A DNA stretch of 64,000 nt, taken from positions 868,001-932,000 of the forward strand of contig NZ_CANMRL010000001.1 in assembly GCF_947500255.1 (NCBI RefSeq), given 5' to 3'. The stretch is from an uncultured Psychroserpens sp. (lineage in GTDB: Bacteria > Bacteroidota > Bacteroidia > Flavobacteriales > Flavobacteriaceae). A program made the position numbers and the translations under genes. Shown here in pieces: positions 1 through 8,875 of the stretch (position 1 is the first letter of the stretch; the number at the start of each line of letters is the position of its first letter). The notes beneath the pieces were generated by a model. The model ran no database searches and was not told the DNA's origin. It saw nothing but the letters and a program-made list of their open reading frames with translations.

Positions 1-1
1 A

Positions 2-1906
2 CTGTTTTCGACAGTATCATTTTCTCAAGATTACAACGAAACCTTAAATACCATCCGTGAAGCCGAAGCAAAATCTGCCTTAAACCGCATCATGCAACGC
101 TCAAACTTAAATACTGGCAATTACGATTTAAAATATCACAGATTGGAATTAGACATAGATCCTGCCGTTTCATTTATCACAGGAGATATCACATCCTATT
201 TTACAGCTAAGAGCAATATGACCACCATAACTTTTGATTTGTCATCAAATATGACCGTTAATCAGGTTTTACAACGTGGTAATCTATTATCATACTCGCA
301 TCTTGGTGATGAACTTATCATTACACTTCCTTCAACTTTAGGTACAGGAACTTTAGATTCTTTAACGGTAAGTTACTCTGGAAATCCTGAGTTTGCTGGA
401 CTAGGTTCATTTGAACAGAATCAACATAATGGTGACCCAATCATCTGGACACTTTCTGAACCATATGGAGCTAAAGCTTGGTGGCCTTGTAAACAAGACC
501 TCATTGACAAAATAGATTCTATAGATGTCTTTATGACGACACCTAGGTTTAACCCATCAAACGAAGAATACATTTCGGTATCAAACGGACTAGAACAAAG
601 TCAGGTTATAAATGGAAACGAAAAAACAACACATTTTAAACACCGCTACCCTATTCCTGCATATCTTATTGCCATTGCCGCAACAAATTATAGTGTGTAC
701 ACTCAAACGGTTCCTAACAACGGAAACCCATTTGAAATTGTGAACTATGTTTATCCCGAAAGTTTAAGTACTGCTCAAGCCGGCACAGCTGTTACAGTAC
801 CTATAATGAATCTTTTTAATGATTTGTTTGAAGAATATCCTTTTGCTAATGAAAAATATGGCCATGCACAATTTGGTTGGGGCGGAGGAATGGAGCATAC
901 TACAGTATCATTTATGGGGAGTTTTGGGCGAAACTTAATTGCTCATGAATTGGCACATCAATGGTTTGGGAATAAAATTACATGTGGTAGTTGGAAAGAT
1001 ATTTGGCTCAACGAAGGTTTTGCAACCTATCTGTCTGGGATTGTCATTGAACATTTAGACGGAAATAATGCATTCACAACCTGGAAACAGCAACGAAATA
1101 GTTCAATTACAGCTGCACCTAATGGAGCCGTTTATCTTTCAGATGCAGATACGACATCCGTTGGAAGAATTTTTAGCGGTCGTCTTTCTTATAACAAAGG
1201 TGCTATGGTATTACATATGCTTAGAAAAAAGCTTGGTGATGTTACCTTTTATCAAGCGCTTCAAGATTATTTAAATACATCTGAGCATGCCTATGATTAT
1301 GCTAAAACTGAGGATTTTATCGCTATTGTTGAAGCAACGTCGGGAGAAGATTTGACCGAATTTTTTAACGATTGGCTTTATAACCAAGGGTATCCTAGCT
1401 ATACAATTACCTGGAATCAACCAACAACTAATCAAGTAGGAATAACCATAGAACAAACACAAAGTCATGCTTCGGTTTCCTATTTTGAAGCACCTGTCCC
1501 TATACGATTAATAGGAACGCTTGGTGAGCAAATGGACCTTGTTTTAGATAATACAACTAATCAGCAAAGCTTTTTGGAAACTGTAAACTTTACGGTACAA
1601 ACTGTTTTATTCGATCCAGAATCTGATTTGATCTCAGCAAATAATAACGTGCTATTAAGCACAGATGAGTTTGACATCAATCCAGAGCTTTTTGTATATC
1701 CTAATCCAACATCTGAGGTACTTCATATTGAAAAACCTCAAGCTACCGAAGTTTCAGAAATTAGAATCTACAATACACTTGGGCAATTAATAAATCAGTT
1801 GCCTTGGAGTTCTACACTAGATACATCCTACTGGTCATCTGGATTATTATTTGTTCAATTTCAAACCAATGAAGGCATCATTACTAAATCGGTGTTAAAA
1901 AATTAG
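2..1906 (+). CDS. M1 family aminopeptidase with T9SS C-terminal domain (5' end outside window)
   Basis: Zinc metallopeptidase that removes N-terminal residues from peptides, probably secreted or on the cell surface. The reading frame is open to the left edge and starts there with the end of a signal peptide (LFSTVSFSQ), so the true start lies outside the window and the ATG at 92 is internal. Seen: the exopeptidase motif GGGMEH near 882-897, the zinc site HELAHQW near 945-965 and the third ligand in NEGFAT about 20 residues later. The last ~75 residues (from FVYPNPTSEVLHIEKP) are a type A T9SS sorting domain. RseP follows 79 bp downstream on the same strand. Family assignment is secure; the substrate is unknown. 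Confidence 0.93.
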   Translation: MFSTVSFSQDYNETLNTIREAEAKSALNRIMQRSNLNTGNYDLKYHRLELDIDPAVSFITGDITSYFTAKSNMTTITFDLSSNMTVNQVLQRGNLLSYSHLGDELIITLPSTLGTGTLDSLTVSYSGNPEFAGLGSFEQNQHNGDPIIWTLSEPYGAKAWWPCKQDLIDKIDSIDVFMTTPRFNPSNEEYISVSNGLEQSQVINGNEKTTHFKHRYPIPAYLIAIAATNYSVYTQTVPNNGNPFEIVNYVYPESLSTAQAGTAVTVPIMNLFNDLFEEYPFANEKYGHAQFGWGGGMEHTTVSFMGSFGRNLIAHELAHQWFGNKITCGSWKDIWLNEGFATYLSGIVIEHLDGNNAFTTWKQQRNSSITAAPNGAVYLSDADTTSVGRIFSGRLSYNKGAMVLHMLRKKLGDVTFYQALQDYLNTSEHAYDYAKTEDFIAIVEATSGEDLTEFFNDWLYNQGYPSYTITWNQPTTNQVGITIEQTQSHASVSYFEAPVPIRLIGTLGEQMDLVLDNTTNQQSFLETVNFTVQTVLFDPESDLISANNNVLLSTDEFDINPELFVYPNPTSEVLHIEKPQATEVSEIRIYNTLGQLINQLPWSSTLDTSYWSSGLLFVQFQTNEGIITKSVLKN

Positions 1907-1947
1907 CCATTAAACCGATTAAAATTTTCTAAATGCTGCTAAAACAC

Positions 1948-1955
1948 TACTTTTG
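1948..1955 (+). promoter_or_regulatory. possible -7 promoter box for rseP
   Basis: TACTTTTG matches the Bacteroidota -7 consensus TAnnTTTG and lies 31 bp upstream of the rseP ATG. No clear TTG -33 element sits 19-21 bp further upstream, so this is only suggestive. Confidence 0.35.
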
Positions 1956-1985
1956 TCGACTAGAATTTTATTTGACTAACGATAC

Positions 1986-3311
1986 ATGGAGTTTGTAATA
2001 AGAATATCTCAATTTTTACTGAGTCTTTCATTACTAATCGTATTACACGAATTAGGACATTTTATACCAGCGAAACTATTTAAAACCAGAGTAGAAAAGT
2101 TTTACCTCTTTTTTGACATTAAGTTTTCTTTATTCAAAAAGAAAATTGGAGAAACTGTTTATGGTATTGGGTGGTTACCACTTGGTGGTTATGTAAAAAT
2201 TGCCGGAATGATTGATGAAAGTATGGACAAAGAGCAAATGGCGCAGCCACCTCAGCCATGGGAATTTCGCTCTAAGCCAGCTTGGCAACGTTTGATTATC
2301 ATGTTAGGTGGTGTCACCGTTAATTTCATATTAGCCTATTTCATTTACGTGTTTGTTGCTTTTGTATACGGAGACAAGACCACTACTATAGAGAGCTTAA
2401 AAGATGGGTATTGGATTGAAAATGAACTATTACAAGACATTGGTTTTAAAACAGGAGATAAGATTATAAAAGTTAATGATGTTGCAGTTGTCAATGATTA
2501 TGACGTTAAGTCTAATATTATTGGAGCTGAAACATTCACCATAAGAAGACATGGTCAAGAGCAAGTAATCACTTTACCTGAAGATTTTCTGGGTCAGTTT
2601 TCATCTGCAAAAAGTAGAGACCTATTTGAACGACGCATTCCATTTATGATTCGTAAAATAGCGGATACATCATTGAACAAAAATGCGGACATTAAACCAA
2701 AAGACATTATTACATCTATTGATGGAAAAGAACTAAGATATTTCGATCAATTAGACTCGTTAATGACTGGTTATAAAAACGAAACCTTAACTGTTCAACT
2801 GCTGCGAGGCGAAGAAGAAATCACCAAGCAATTAAAAGTTGATGGTGAAGGTAAATTTGGATTTCAAGCTGGATATGATGAAGATCGCTTTGTTGAGTTG
2901 GGTTACTTTGATCGTACAATTCAAACCTATACGTTTGGAGAAAGTTTTGGTGCTGGTGCTTTTGATTTTGTGGATACCTTACGAAAGTATGGTGCACAAT
3001 TAAAAGCCATATTTACACCTAGTACTGGAGCTTATAAAGGTGTTGGAGGTTTCAAAGCAATTTATGAAGTATTTCCTCCTTTTTGGAGCTGGCAAGCATT
3101 TTGGGTATTAACTGCCTTTTTATCAATCATGTTAGGCGTACTTAACCTGTTACCTATTCCTGCATTAGATGGTGGTCATGTGATGTTTTTATTATTTGAA
3201 ATCATCTCAGGCAGAAAACCTAGCGAGAAGTTTTTAGAACGTGCCCAGCTTGTTGGATTCGTGATTTTAATCACCTTAGTTCTATTTGCGAATATCAACG
3301 ATTGGATTTAG
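1986..3311 (+). CDS. rseP: RseP-like site-2 metalloprotease (M50)
   Basis: Inner-membrane zinc protease of regulated intramembrane proteolysis, which in other bacteria cleaves anti-sigma factors and remnant signal peptides. Seen: active-site HELGH at residues 21-25 in the first membrane segment; a PDZ-like middle region with a second PDZ copy (about residues 140-300); the second catalytic motif LDGG at 394-397 in a C-terminal membrane helix (NLLPIPALDGG). The length of 441 aa fits the family. The ATG start is preceded by a short AT-rich gap after the aminopeptidase gene. The targets here are not evident from the sequence. Confidence 0.95.
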   Translation: MEFVIRISQFLLSLSLLIVLHELGHFIPAKLFKTRVEKFYLFFDIKFSLFKKKIGETVYGIGWLPLGGYVKIAGMIDESMDKEQMAQPPQPWEFRSKPAWQRLIIMLGGVTVNFILAYFIYVFVAFVYGDKTTTIESLKDGYWIENELLQDIGFKTGDKIIKVNDVAVVNDYDVKSNIIGAETFTIRRHGQEQVITLPEDFLGQFSSAKSRDLFERRIPFMIRKIADTSLNKNADIKPKDIITSIDGKELRYFDQLDSLMTGYKNETLTVQLLRGEEEITKQLKVDGEGKFGFQAGYDEDRFVELGYFDRTIQTYTFGESFGAGAFDFVDTLRKYGAQLKAIFTPSTGAYKGVGGFKAIYEVFPPFWSWQAFWVLTAFLSIMLGVLNLLPIPALDGGHVMFLLFEIISGRKPSEKFLERAQLVGFVILITLVLFANINDWI

Positions 3312-3366
3312 AAAAAAATTAAGCAATTTTTTTAAAAAAATCTTTTTTTAAACCTAAAAAATAATA

Positions 3367-3374
3367 TATATTTG
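3367..3374 (+). promoter_or_regulatory. -7 promoter box of tRNA-Asn
   Basis: TATATTTG fits TAnnTTTG, 22 bp upstream of the tRNA 5' end, in a very A/T-rich stretch. The -33 element is not clear. Confidence 0.55.
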
Positions 3375-3396
3375 CGCTCGCTAAAGCGATAAACAC

Positions 3397-3470
3397 TCCT
3401 CTTTAGCTCAGTTGGTTAGAGCATCTGACTGTTAATCAGAGGGTCCTTGGTTCGAGCCCAAGAAGAGGAG
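3397..3470 (+). tRNA. tRNA-Asn (GTT anticodon)
   Basis: Complete cloverleaf. The acceptor stem TCCTCTT (3397-3403) pairs perfectly with AAGAGGA (3463-3469). The D stem is GCTC/GAGC and the anticodon stem TCTGA/TCAGA has loop CTGTTAA (anticodon GTT at 3431-3433). The T stem CTTGG/CCAAG has loop TTCGAGC. Discriminator is G3470. CCA is not encoded. Confidence 0.97.
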
Positions 3471-3475
3471 CAAAT

Positions 3476-3507
3476 AAAACCTGTCACGAAAGTGATGGGT
3501 TTTTTTG
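3476..3507 (+). terminator. Rho-independent terminator of tRNA-Asn
   Basis: Stem CCTGTCAC (3481-3488), GAAA tetraloop, stem GTGATGGG (3493-3500) with two G-U pairs, followed by seven T residues. It starts about 10 bp after the tRNA. The following 126 bp up to 3633 hold no gene that can be supported. Confidence 0.8.
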
Positions 3508-3633
3508 TACAACGAATTGGGCAAAAAGTTTATCTCGAAAGCGAAGTATTTCGAGGAGCTCAAAGCATGTCCAGAGCACTTTCAGGAAATAGGAGCAAAC
3601 AAAAGTTCAATAATCAATATATTTATGTCTAAA

Positions 3634-4467
3634 CTATTTCGTTTTAATAATCACATTAAATGTTAATCCAATAATAATTAACGACACACCTATAAAACTC
3701 CAAAAAGTATAAATTTCATCAAGCCAAATTGCACCAATTAACATAGTAAAAATAACTTCGATGTATTTTAATGGACCAACTTGATTGACTTCACCTATTA
3801 GAAATGCTTTGGTCATATAATATTGTCCGAAATAACCAAAAACTCCAAGGCTTAAAAGAATTATCCATTCTATACCAACAGGATTATTCCATTCAGAAAT
3901 TGCAAAAAGACCTCCAAGACATGCAGCAATGATCATAAAGTAGTTCACAATCACAATCGGGTGATCGTTATTTCCAATCTTTCTTATTATTACAAATACT
4001 AATCCTGTAAATAAAGCAGATGACATTGCATACAATAAACCTAGTTCATTGATTTGTGCATCAAACCCTTTTAATATAAGTACTCCAAAAAAAGCGATAG
4101 CAAAGCAAACCCATTGTAAATATTTTATTTTTTCTTTTAATAAAACAAGGGCAAATAGCGCTGCAAAAATGGGAGAAAGATACCGTATAGAAACGGCCGA
4201 TCCCATAGAAAGATGTTTAATTGAGGAAAAAAAAAGAGTCATTGCAACAAAACCTACAATACCTCTTAAAACGAGTAAAGTTCTTTTTTTACCAAAAAGA
4301 GAAATCTTATGATGCAATAAAAATGGAATTGTAAAAGCCAAAGAACCTATTGATCTAAAAAACACAATTTGATACACATTAAATTGATTTAGACTTTTGA
4401 CAAATACATTTAAAATAGCAAAAGCAAAAGCACTTATAATCATTAAAACGATTGCTTTTTTAAACAT
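3634..4467 (-). CDS. EamA-family (DMT superfamily) permease
   Basis: Predicted inner-membrane transporter of 277 aa with about ten hydrophobic helices in two EamA repeats (roughly residues 5-135 and 145-275). The second repeat contains the typical GPLKYIEVIFTMLIGAIWL stretch. The start lies 9 bp after the LacI-like stop, so it is probably the last gene of the alginate catabolic operon that begins at 9577. Substrate unknown; EamA proteins export or import small metabolites. A role in moving an alginate-derived metabolite would be inference from position only. Confidence 0.85.
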   Translation of the reverse strand: MFKKAIVLMIISAFAFAILNVFVKSLNQFNVYQIVFFRSIGSLAFTIPFLLHHKISLFGKKRTLLVLRGIVGFVAMTLFFSSIKHLSMGSAVSIRYLSPIFAALFALVLLKEKIKYLQWVCFAIAFFGVLILKGFDAQINELGLLYAMSSALFTGLVFVIIRKIGNNDHPIVIVNYFMIIAACLGGLFAISEWNNPVGIEWIILLSLGVFGYFGQYYMTKAFLIGEVNQVGPLKYIEVIFTMLIGAIWLDEIYTFWSFIGVSLIIIGLTFNVIIKTK

Positions 4468-4476
4468 AGAGTACTT

Positions 4477-5007
4477 TTAACTTTTAAACTTTGTTATCCG
4501 TCTTAGCAAATTACTAAAATGCATTATACTTTCCTTTTTTAATTGAGCTTCGGAAATAATATCATTAATCTTAACATACTCTACAGGTAAGATATTTTTT
4601 TCTTCGGGAGCGATATTAAGTTCTGTACTGCATGAAATTATGATGATCCCATCAACACTACCATCATTACTACTATTTATAAATTCCTTTTCTCTGGAAG
4701 CATCCTGTAAAGACTGAAATAGTATCACTCTATAGCCTCGAGAATATGCAATTTTTTCAATGTTGAACAAAAAGCAACTATAAAAAGATGTATTTACTTG
4801 AGGAACAATGACAGAGATCGCCTTGGTTTTCTTTTTCCTCAGAGCTACAGCAGAAGTATTTGGAATGTAGTTATATTTATTAGCTATCGTTTTAATAACC
4901 TCTCTTGTGTTTTTACTTATATCCGATTTATTGTTAAGTGCTTTAGATACAGTAGATACTGAGTAACCTGATACAAGTGAGAGTTCTTTTAGTGTAATTG
5001 TTGACAC
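4477..5007 (-). CDS. short LacI-family DNA-binding protein, C-terminal half absent
   Basis: Residues 1-60 are a clear LacI helix-turn-helix and hinge (TLKELSLVSGYSVSTVSKAL...). Residues 65-130 resemble the first part of the sugar-binding domain (AISVIVPQVNTSFYSCFLF, DGIIIIS). The protein ends at residue 176, while LacI regulators are usually ~330-345 aa, so most of the effector domain and the dimer-stabilising C-terminal part are missing. No frame continues it before the EamA gene 9 bp downstream. It is either a truncated remnant or a short regulator lacking full ligand control. It sits 7 bp after kdgA in the catabolic operon. Confidence 0.8.
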   Translation of the reverse strand: MSTITLKELSLVSGYSVSTVSKALNNKSDISKNTREVIKTIANKYNYIPNTSAVALRKKKTKAISVIVPQVNTSFYSCFLFNIEKIAYSRGYRVILFQSLQDASREKEFINSSNDGSVDGIIIISCSTELNIAPEEKNILPVEYVKINDIISEAQLKKESIMHFSNLLRRITKFKS

Positions 5008-5014
5008 AATATAA

Positions 5015-5683
5015 TTATTTTCTTATGGCTTCAATTATTTGCAAAGCATCTCGAGTCGTGGTTTCAATACTTTCTAAATCATAGTCTCCATTAGCGTCTT
5101 TCTTAATAAGCTTTGAGCCTATTCCAACACATGTGACTCCTGCATCAAACCATTGACTTAAATTCTCCTTTGTTGGTGACACACCTCCAGTAGGCATTAT
5201 GCTAGTCCAAGGTTGTGGTGCTTTAATTGCCTTTACAAAATCAGGTCCATAAATTCCACCTGGAAAGAGTTTTACAACTTCACAACCAAGCTCTTCGGCT
5301 TTAGCAATCTCAGAAAGAGAACCACAACCAGGAGACCAAAGTACTTTTCTCCTGTTACAAACTATAGCTATATCTTCTCGCAATACTGGAGTCACAATAA
5401 AATTGGCTCCTAATGCCATATACCTCGAGGCCGAAGCAGCATCAGTCACAGAACCTACTCCCAATATCATTCCTGGAAGTTTTGCCAAAGCATAAATATT
5501 AAGTTTGGCAAAGATGTCTTCAGCAAAATCTCCTCTGGCTGTAAACTCTAAGAGCCTTGCTCCTCCTTTGTACAAAGCATTTAATATACTTTTACAATGC
5601 TCTATATCAGAATCATAAAACAATGGCACAAGTCCTGTTTTAGACATTACATTTATAACTTCTAATCTCGAATATTTTGCCAT
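5015..5683 (-). CDS. kdgA: KHG/KDPG aldolase
   Basis: Class I aldolase that splits 2-keto-3-deoxy-6-phosphogluconate into pyruvate and glyceraldehyde 3-phosphate, the last step of the alginate monouronate route. Seen: Schiff-base lysine K138 in VVKLFPG, catalytic glutamate E46 in LLEFTARGD, glycine-rich GVGSVTDA (the GAGT region) and the phosphate-binding MPTGGVSP. The 222 aa length is normal. It follows kdgK by 9 bp in the same operon, which supports the assignment. Confidence 0.95.
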   Translation of the reverse strand: MAKYSRLEVINVMSKTGLVPLFYDSDIEHCKSILNALYKGGARLLEFTARGDFAEDIFAKLNIYALAKLPGMILGVGSVTDAASASRYMALGANFIVTPVLREDIAIVCNRRKVLWSPGCGSLSEIAKAEELGCEVVKLFPGGIYGPDFVKAIKAPQPWTSIMPTGGVSPTKENLSQWFDAGVTCVGIGSKLIKKDANGDYDLESIETTTRDALQIIEAIRK

Positions 5684-5692
5684 ATCTCTAAT

Positions 5693-6712
5693 TTATCTGG
5701 ATACTTTTCCTGTGTTCTCTCCATCTAAGAACTTATTAATATCATCAATTGACACCAAGTTATAATCGCCATATATGGTATGTTTAAGGCAACAAGAAGC
5801 TACAGCAATATTTATTGCACGTTGCTTATCTTCCGAGTTTAGTAATCCATAAATCAATCCACCCATAAAGGCATCTCCACTTCCAACACGGTCAACAACA
5901 GGTGTAACTTCTTTTATATTAGCATCATAAATGTTTTTCCGATCATATAGAATTCCTCCAATTCTTTGATGAGACGCACTAACAGAGTATCTTAGGGTAG
6001 TTGCTATAAGTTCTAGATTTGGGCATTCCTCTATTATTTTATCATAAAGAAGAGGTAGCGATTTTAGGTCTTGATAGTTAGGGTTTTCTTTATGGCGACC
6101 TAGCATAAAATAGGCGGTATCAATATCTCCTAAAATGACATTACTGTACTTGAGGAGTTCTGGCATAATTTCATGAGGCTCTTTGCCGTACTTCCATAAT
6201 TTGGACCTATAATTCAAATCACATGAGATTGTAAGCCCTAATTTATGAGCAGCTTTTACTGCTTCAAGACATTCTTCAGCAGCAGAGTTTGATATGGCAG
6301 GAGTAATTCCGCTCCAGTGAAACCAAGTTGCTCCTTTAAGTATTGTTTCCCAATTAAACGTGCCTTTTTCAATTTTAGCCATAGCACTATGAGCTCTATC
6401 ATAAACGACATTACTTGCTCTAGTTCCGGCACCTGTTTCAAGAAAATAAATCCCTAAACGGTCTTTTCCAAAAAGAACATTTTTAGAAATTACGTTTCGT
6501 TTACGCATTTCCATCAATGCACTTTCTCCTATTTCATTATCAGGTAATTTTGTAACAAATTCAGATGAAACCCCAAAATTAGCTAAAGATACAGCTACAT
6601 TAAACTCTCCTCCTCCATAAGTAGCGTTAAATGATTTGGCTTGAGAAAATCTTAAAAAGCGCTCTGTGGAAAGACGTAACATGATTTCACCAAATGTGAC
6701 AATCTTACTCAT
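5693..6712 (-). CDS. kdgK: 2-keto-3-deoxygluconate kinase (PfkB family)
   Basis: Phosphorylates KDG to KDPG with ATP. 339 aa ribokinase fold: N-terminal GGGEFNVAVSLANFG signature around residues 33-47 and the C-terminal DRVGSGDAFMGG signature (274-285) with catalytic base D280. It lies between the SDR reductase and the aldolase in one operon, so KDG is the natural substrate in context, although PfkB kinases cannot be assigned to a substrate by motif alone. Confidence 0.93.
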   Translation of the reverse strand: MSKIVTFGEIMLRLSTERFLRFSQAKSFNATYGGGEFNVAVSLANFGVSSEFVTKLPDNEIGESALMEMRKRNVISKNVLFGKDRLGIYFLETGAGTRASNVVYDRAHSAMAKIEKGTFNWETILKGATWFHWSGITPAISNSAAEECLEAVKAAHKLGLTISCDLNYRSKLWKYGKEPHEIMPELLKYSNVILGDIDTAYFMLGRHKENPNYQDLKSLPLLYDKIIEECPNLELIATTLRYSVSASHQRIGGILYDRKNIYDANIKEVTPVVDRVGSGDAFMGGLIYGLLNSEDKQRAINIAVASCCLKHTIYGDYNLVSIDDINKFLDGENTGKVSR

Positions 6713-6764
6713 TCTCTAAATTTAAATACTATTTTTATCTTTTTAAATCTAACAGCTTTATTTT

Positions 6765-7529
6765 TTAAATTCCTAAAGCTTGTCCTCCTCCAATTTGAAT
6801 GGTTTCGGCTGTTATGAAAGCAGCATCTTGACTAGCTAAAAATGAAATGACTCCTGCAACATCTTCTGGTTGACCTAACCTTCCTAACATAATATTATTT
6901 GCCCAAGATGCAAAAACTTCTGGTTTAGTGGATTTAATTTGCGCGTGAAATGGTGTGTCAATTGTACCTGGAGATACAGCATTTGCTCTAATTCCATATT
7001 CAGCTAAATCTTTTGCTAAAGCTCTGGTTATAGCATGAACACCAGCTTTAGAGGTTCCGTAAACTCCTGCTCCAGGACCTCCTGCTGTCCATCCAGCATT
7101 AGATGTGTAATTAATTATAGAAGGATGTTCTCCTTTTTTCAGGTAAGGTATTGCTGCTCTTGAAGCAAAAAACACAGAATCTAAGTTAAGTGCCATTACA
7201 AACCTATAAAATTCGGTTGTCATGTCTTCAAATCGAGACCGTCCACCTAATCCACCAGCATTGTTAACTAGCACATCTATTTTTCCATATTTTTCTCCTA
7301 TGTTTTTGATATTAGCTGTTACTTGTTCTTCATTTGTAACATCAAACCCATAGTATTCAGCAGTAATTCCCTGATCTGTAAGCTCTTTTAATCGTTTAGC
7401 TCCTTCATCATCTTGAATACCGTTTAGAACTACTGTATATCCATCTTGACCTAGTCTTTTTGCTACTTCAAAACCAATACCTCCTGTAGCTCCTGTTACT
7501 ATGGCTACTTTTCCTTTATTTTCACTCAT
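6765..7529 (-). CDS. SDR oxidoreductase, probable DEH reductase
   Basis: Classical short-chain dehydrogenase, 254 aa. TGATGGIG cofactor loop at residues 12-19, NNAG at 89-92, catalytic S143, Y157 and K161 (YGTSK), PG motif after the active site. In alginate-degrading bacteria an SDR reduces 4-deoxy-L-erythro-5-hexoseulose uronate (DEH) to KDG. Its place directly upstream of kdgK and kdgA makes that the most likely reaction. The residue pattern after beta-2 (VVLNGIQDD) does not decide between NADH and NADPH. Confidence 0.88.
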   Translation of the reverse strand: MSENKGKVAIVTGATGGIGFEVAKRLGQDGYTVVLNGIQDDEGAKRLKELTDQGITAEYYGFDVTNEEQVTANIKNIGEKYGKIDVLVNNAGGLGGRSRFEDMTTEFYRFVMALNLDSVFFASRAAIPYLKKGEHPSIINYTSNAGWTAGGPGAGVYGTSKAGVHAITRALAKDLAEYGIRANAVSPGTIDTPFHAQIKSTKPEVFASWANNIMLGRLGQPEDVAGVISFLASQDAAFITAETIQIGGGQALGI

Positions 7530-7562
7530 ATTAATTATGGTTATTTTTAAATTTTATATTTA

Positions 7563-8849
7563 TTAATTTTCTTCGTTTATAACTAATTTTACTTTTTTAA
7601 TTAAAATAAGAACTGCTAACACGGCTAATACTACTGACAATGTAATCGTTATTAACGCAGGAGTGTATGATCCTCCTTCTGTGATTCTACCAATAAACCA
7701 ATTCATAATCATAACCGAAAATGCCGCTACAGTTCCGGCTAATCCAGCTAAAGTACCAACAGATGGCCCTCTAAATAAATCACTTGATAGTGTTTGTATA
7801 TTACCAATTGCAAACTGAAATCCAAAAAGTGCTAATCCAGCAAGGTATATGAAGGTCATATAATTAGAATCATTTACAAATAATATAATAGATACAAAAC
7901 CTATAATAATTAAAACGCTTCCTAAAACTATACTCGCTTTTCTTCCAAAATCTGTAGATGTGCGTTTTATTATTTCTTCAGTAAATAGTCCACCTAATAT
8001 TCCTCCAGCAGCTGCCATTAGATAAGAGATCCACATAGTATTTCCAATTTCTTCTATACTTAGACCAAATTTGGAATTTAGGTAAATTGGCATCCAACCA
8101 GCAAAGAACCACCAAATAGGCTCTATAAAAAATCTGCATAGTAAAATTCCCCAAGGTTGTTTGTAACTCAATATTTTGACAACACTTAAACTTTTAGCAC
8201 CTTCAACCTCAACTACGTTATTGGCTAAACGATCATTAAGTAACATGTTTTTTTCACCTTCTGTCATCCAAGGGTGATTTTCTGGCTTAGTTTTTTTGTT
8301 AATAACAAGCCAAGGTAATACCCATATAATACCGGAAAGACCTAATATTACATAAGTAGATTTCCAACCAAATTGCGCGTATAAATAGACGATAATTATT
8401 GGAGCAATTACATTACCAATAGAGGCTCCAGAATTAAATATACCTTGTGCCAAGGCTCTTTGTTTTACAGGAAACCACTCTCCATTATTTTTTACAGCTC
8501 CAGGCCATAAACCTGCCTCTCCTAAACCAAGTAAACCTCTAACTATTGATAAAGACATTACGCCTTTTGCGACTGCATGAAAAGCAGCAGCTAGAGACCA
8601 TACTATTATTGATAAAACAAAACCTATTCTGGTACCAATTTTATCGTATAATCTTCCTGATAAAAATTTACTTGCTGCGTAAGTAAACATGAACACATTA
8701 AGCATTAAAGCATAATCTGTTTTATCCATGCCTAAATCTTTACCCATTTCTGGCCAAAGTAAAGCAAAAGCTGTTCTATCAATATAATTTATTACGGTGG
8801 CAACAAAGATTAAACCTATAATCCACCATCTTAATCCTTTTAATTTCAT
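7563..8849 (-). CDS. MFS transporter, hexuronate (ExuT/UxuT)-like
   Basis: Inner-membrane major facilitator of 428 aa with 12 predicted helices. The N-terminal half carries INYIDRTAFALLWPEMGKDL and the GRLYDKIGTR loop typical of the anion/cation symporter (ACS) family, which includes hexuronate and glucarate transporters. It lies between the GntR regulator and the DEH reductase, so it most likely brings unsaturated monouronate or DEH from periplasm to cytoplasm. The exact substrate is inferred. Confidence 0.88.
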   Translation of the reverse strand: MKLKGLRWWIIGLIFVATVINYIDRTAFALLWPEMGKDLGMDKTDYALMLNVFMFTYAASKFLSGRLYDKIGTRIGFVLSIIVWSLAAAFHAVAKGVMSLSIVRGLLGLGEAGLWPGAVKNNGEWFPVKQRALAQGIFNSGASIGNVIAPIIIVYLYAQFGWKSTYVILGLSGIIWVLPWLVINKKTKPENHPWMTEGEKNMLLNDRLANNVVEVEGAKSLSVVKILSYKQPWGILLCRFFIEPIWWFFAGWMPIYLNSKFGLSIEEIGNTMWISYLMAAAGGILGGLFTEEIIKRTSTDFGRKASIVLGSVLIIIGFVSIILFVNDSNYMTFIYLAGLALFGFQFAIGNIQTLSSDLFRGPSVGTLAGLAGTVAAFSVMIMNWFIGRITEGGSYTPALITITLSVVLAVLAVLILIKKVKLVINEEN

Positions 8850-8875
8850 ATTTGAAAGTTGTGTGTGTTAATTAG

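Noticed and set aside
3447-3632. 61-residue reading frame starting inside tRNA-Asn
   Set aside because: Begins in the tRNA, runs through its terminator and has no family features.
4477-5007. LacI-like protein as the factor binding the tandem operators
   Set aside because: LacI operators usually have a central CG; the TGGTNNACCA dyad fits UxuR/FadR-type GntR proteins better. Not excluded experimentally.
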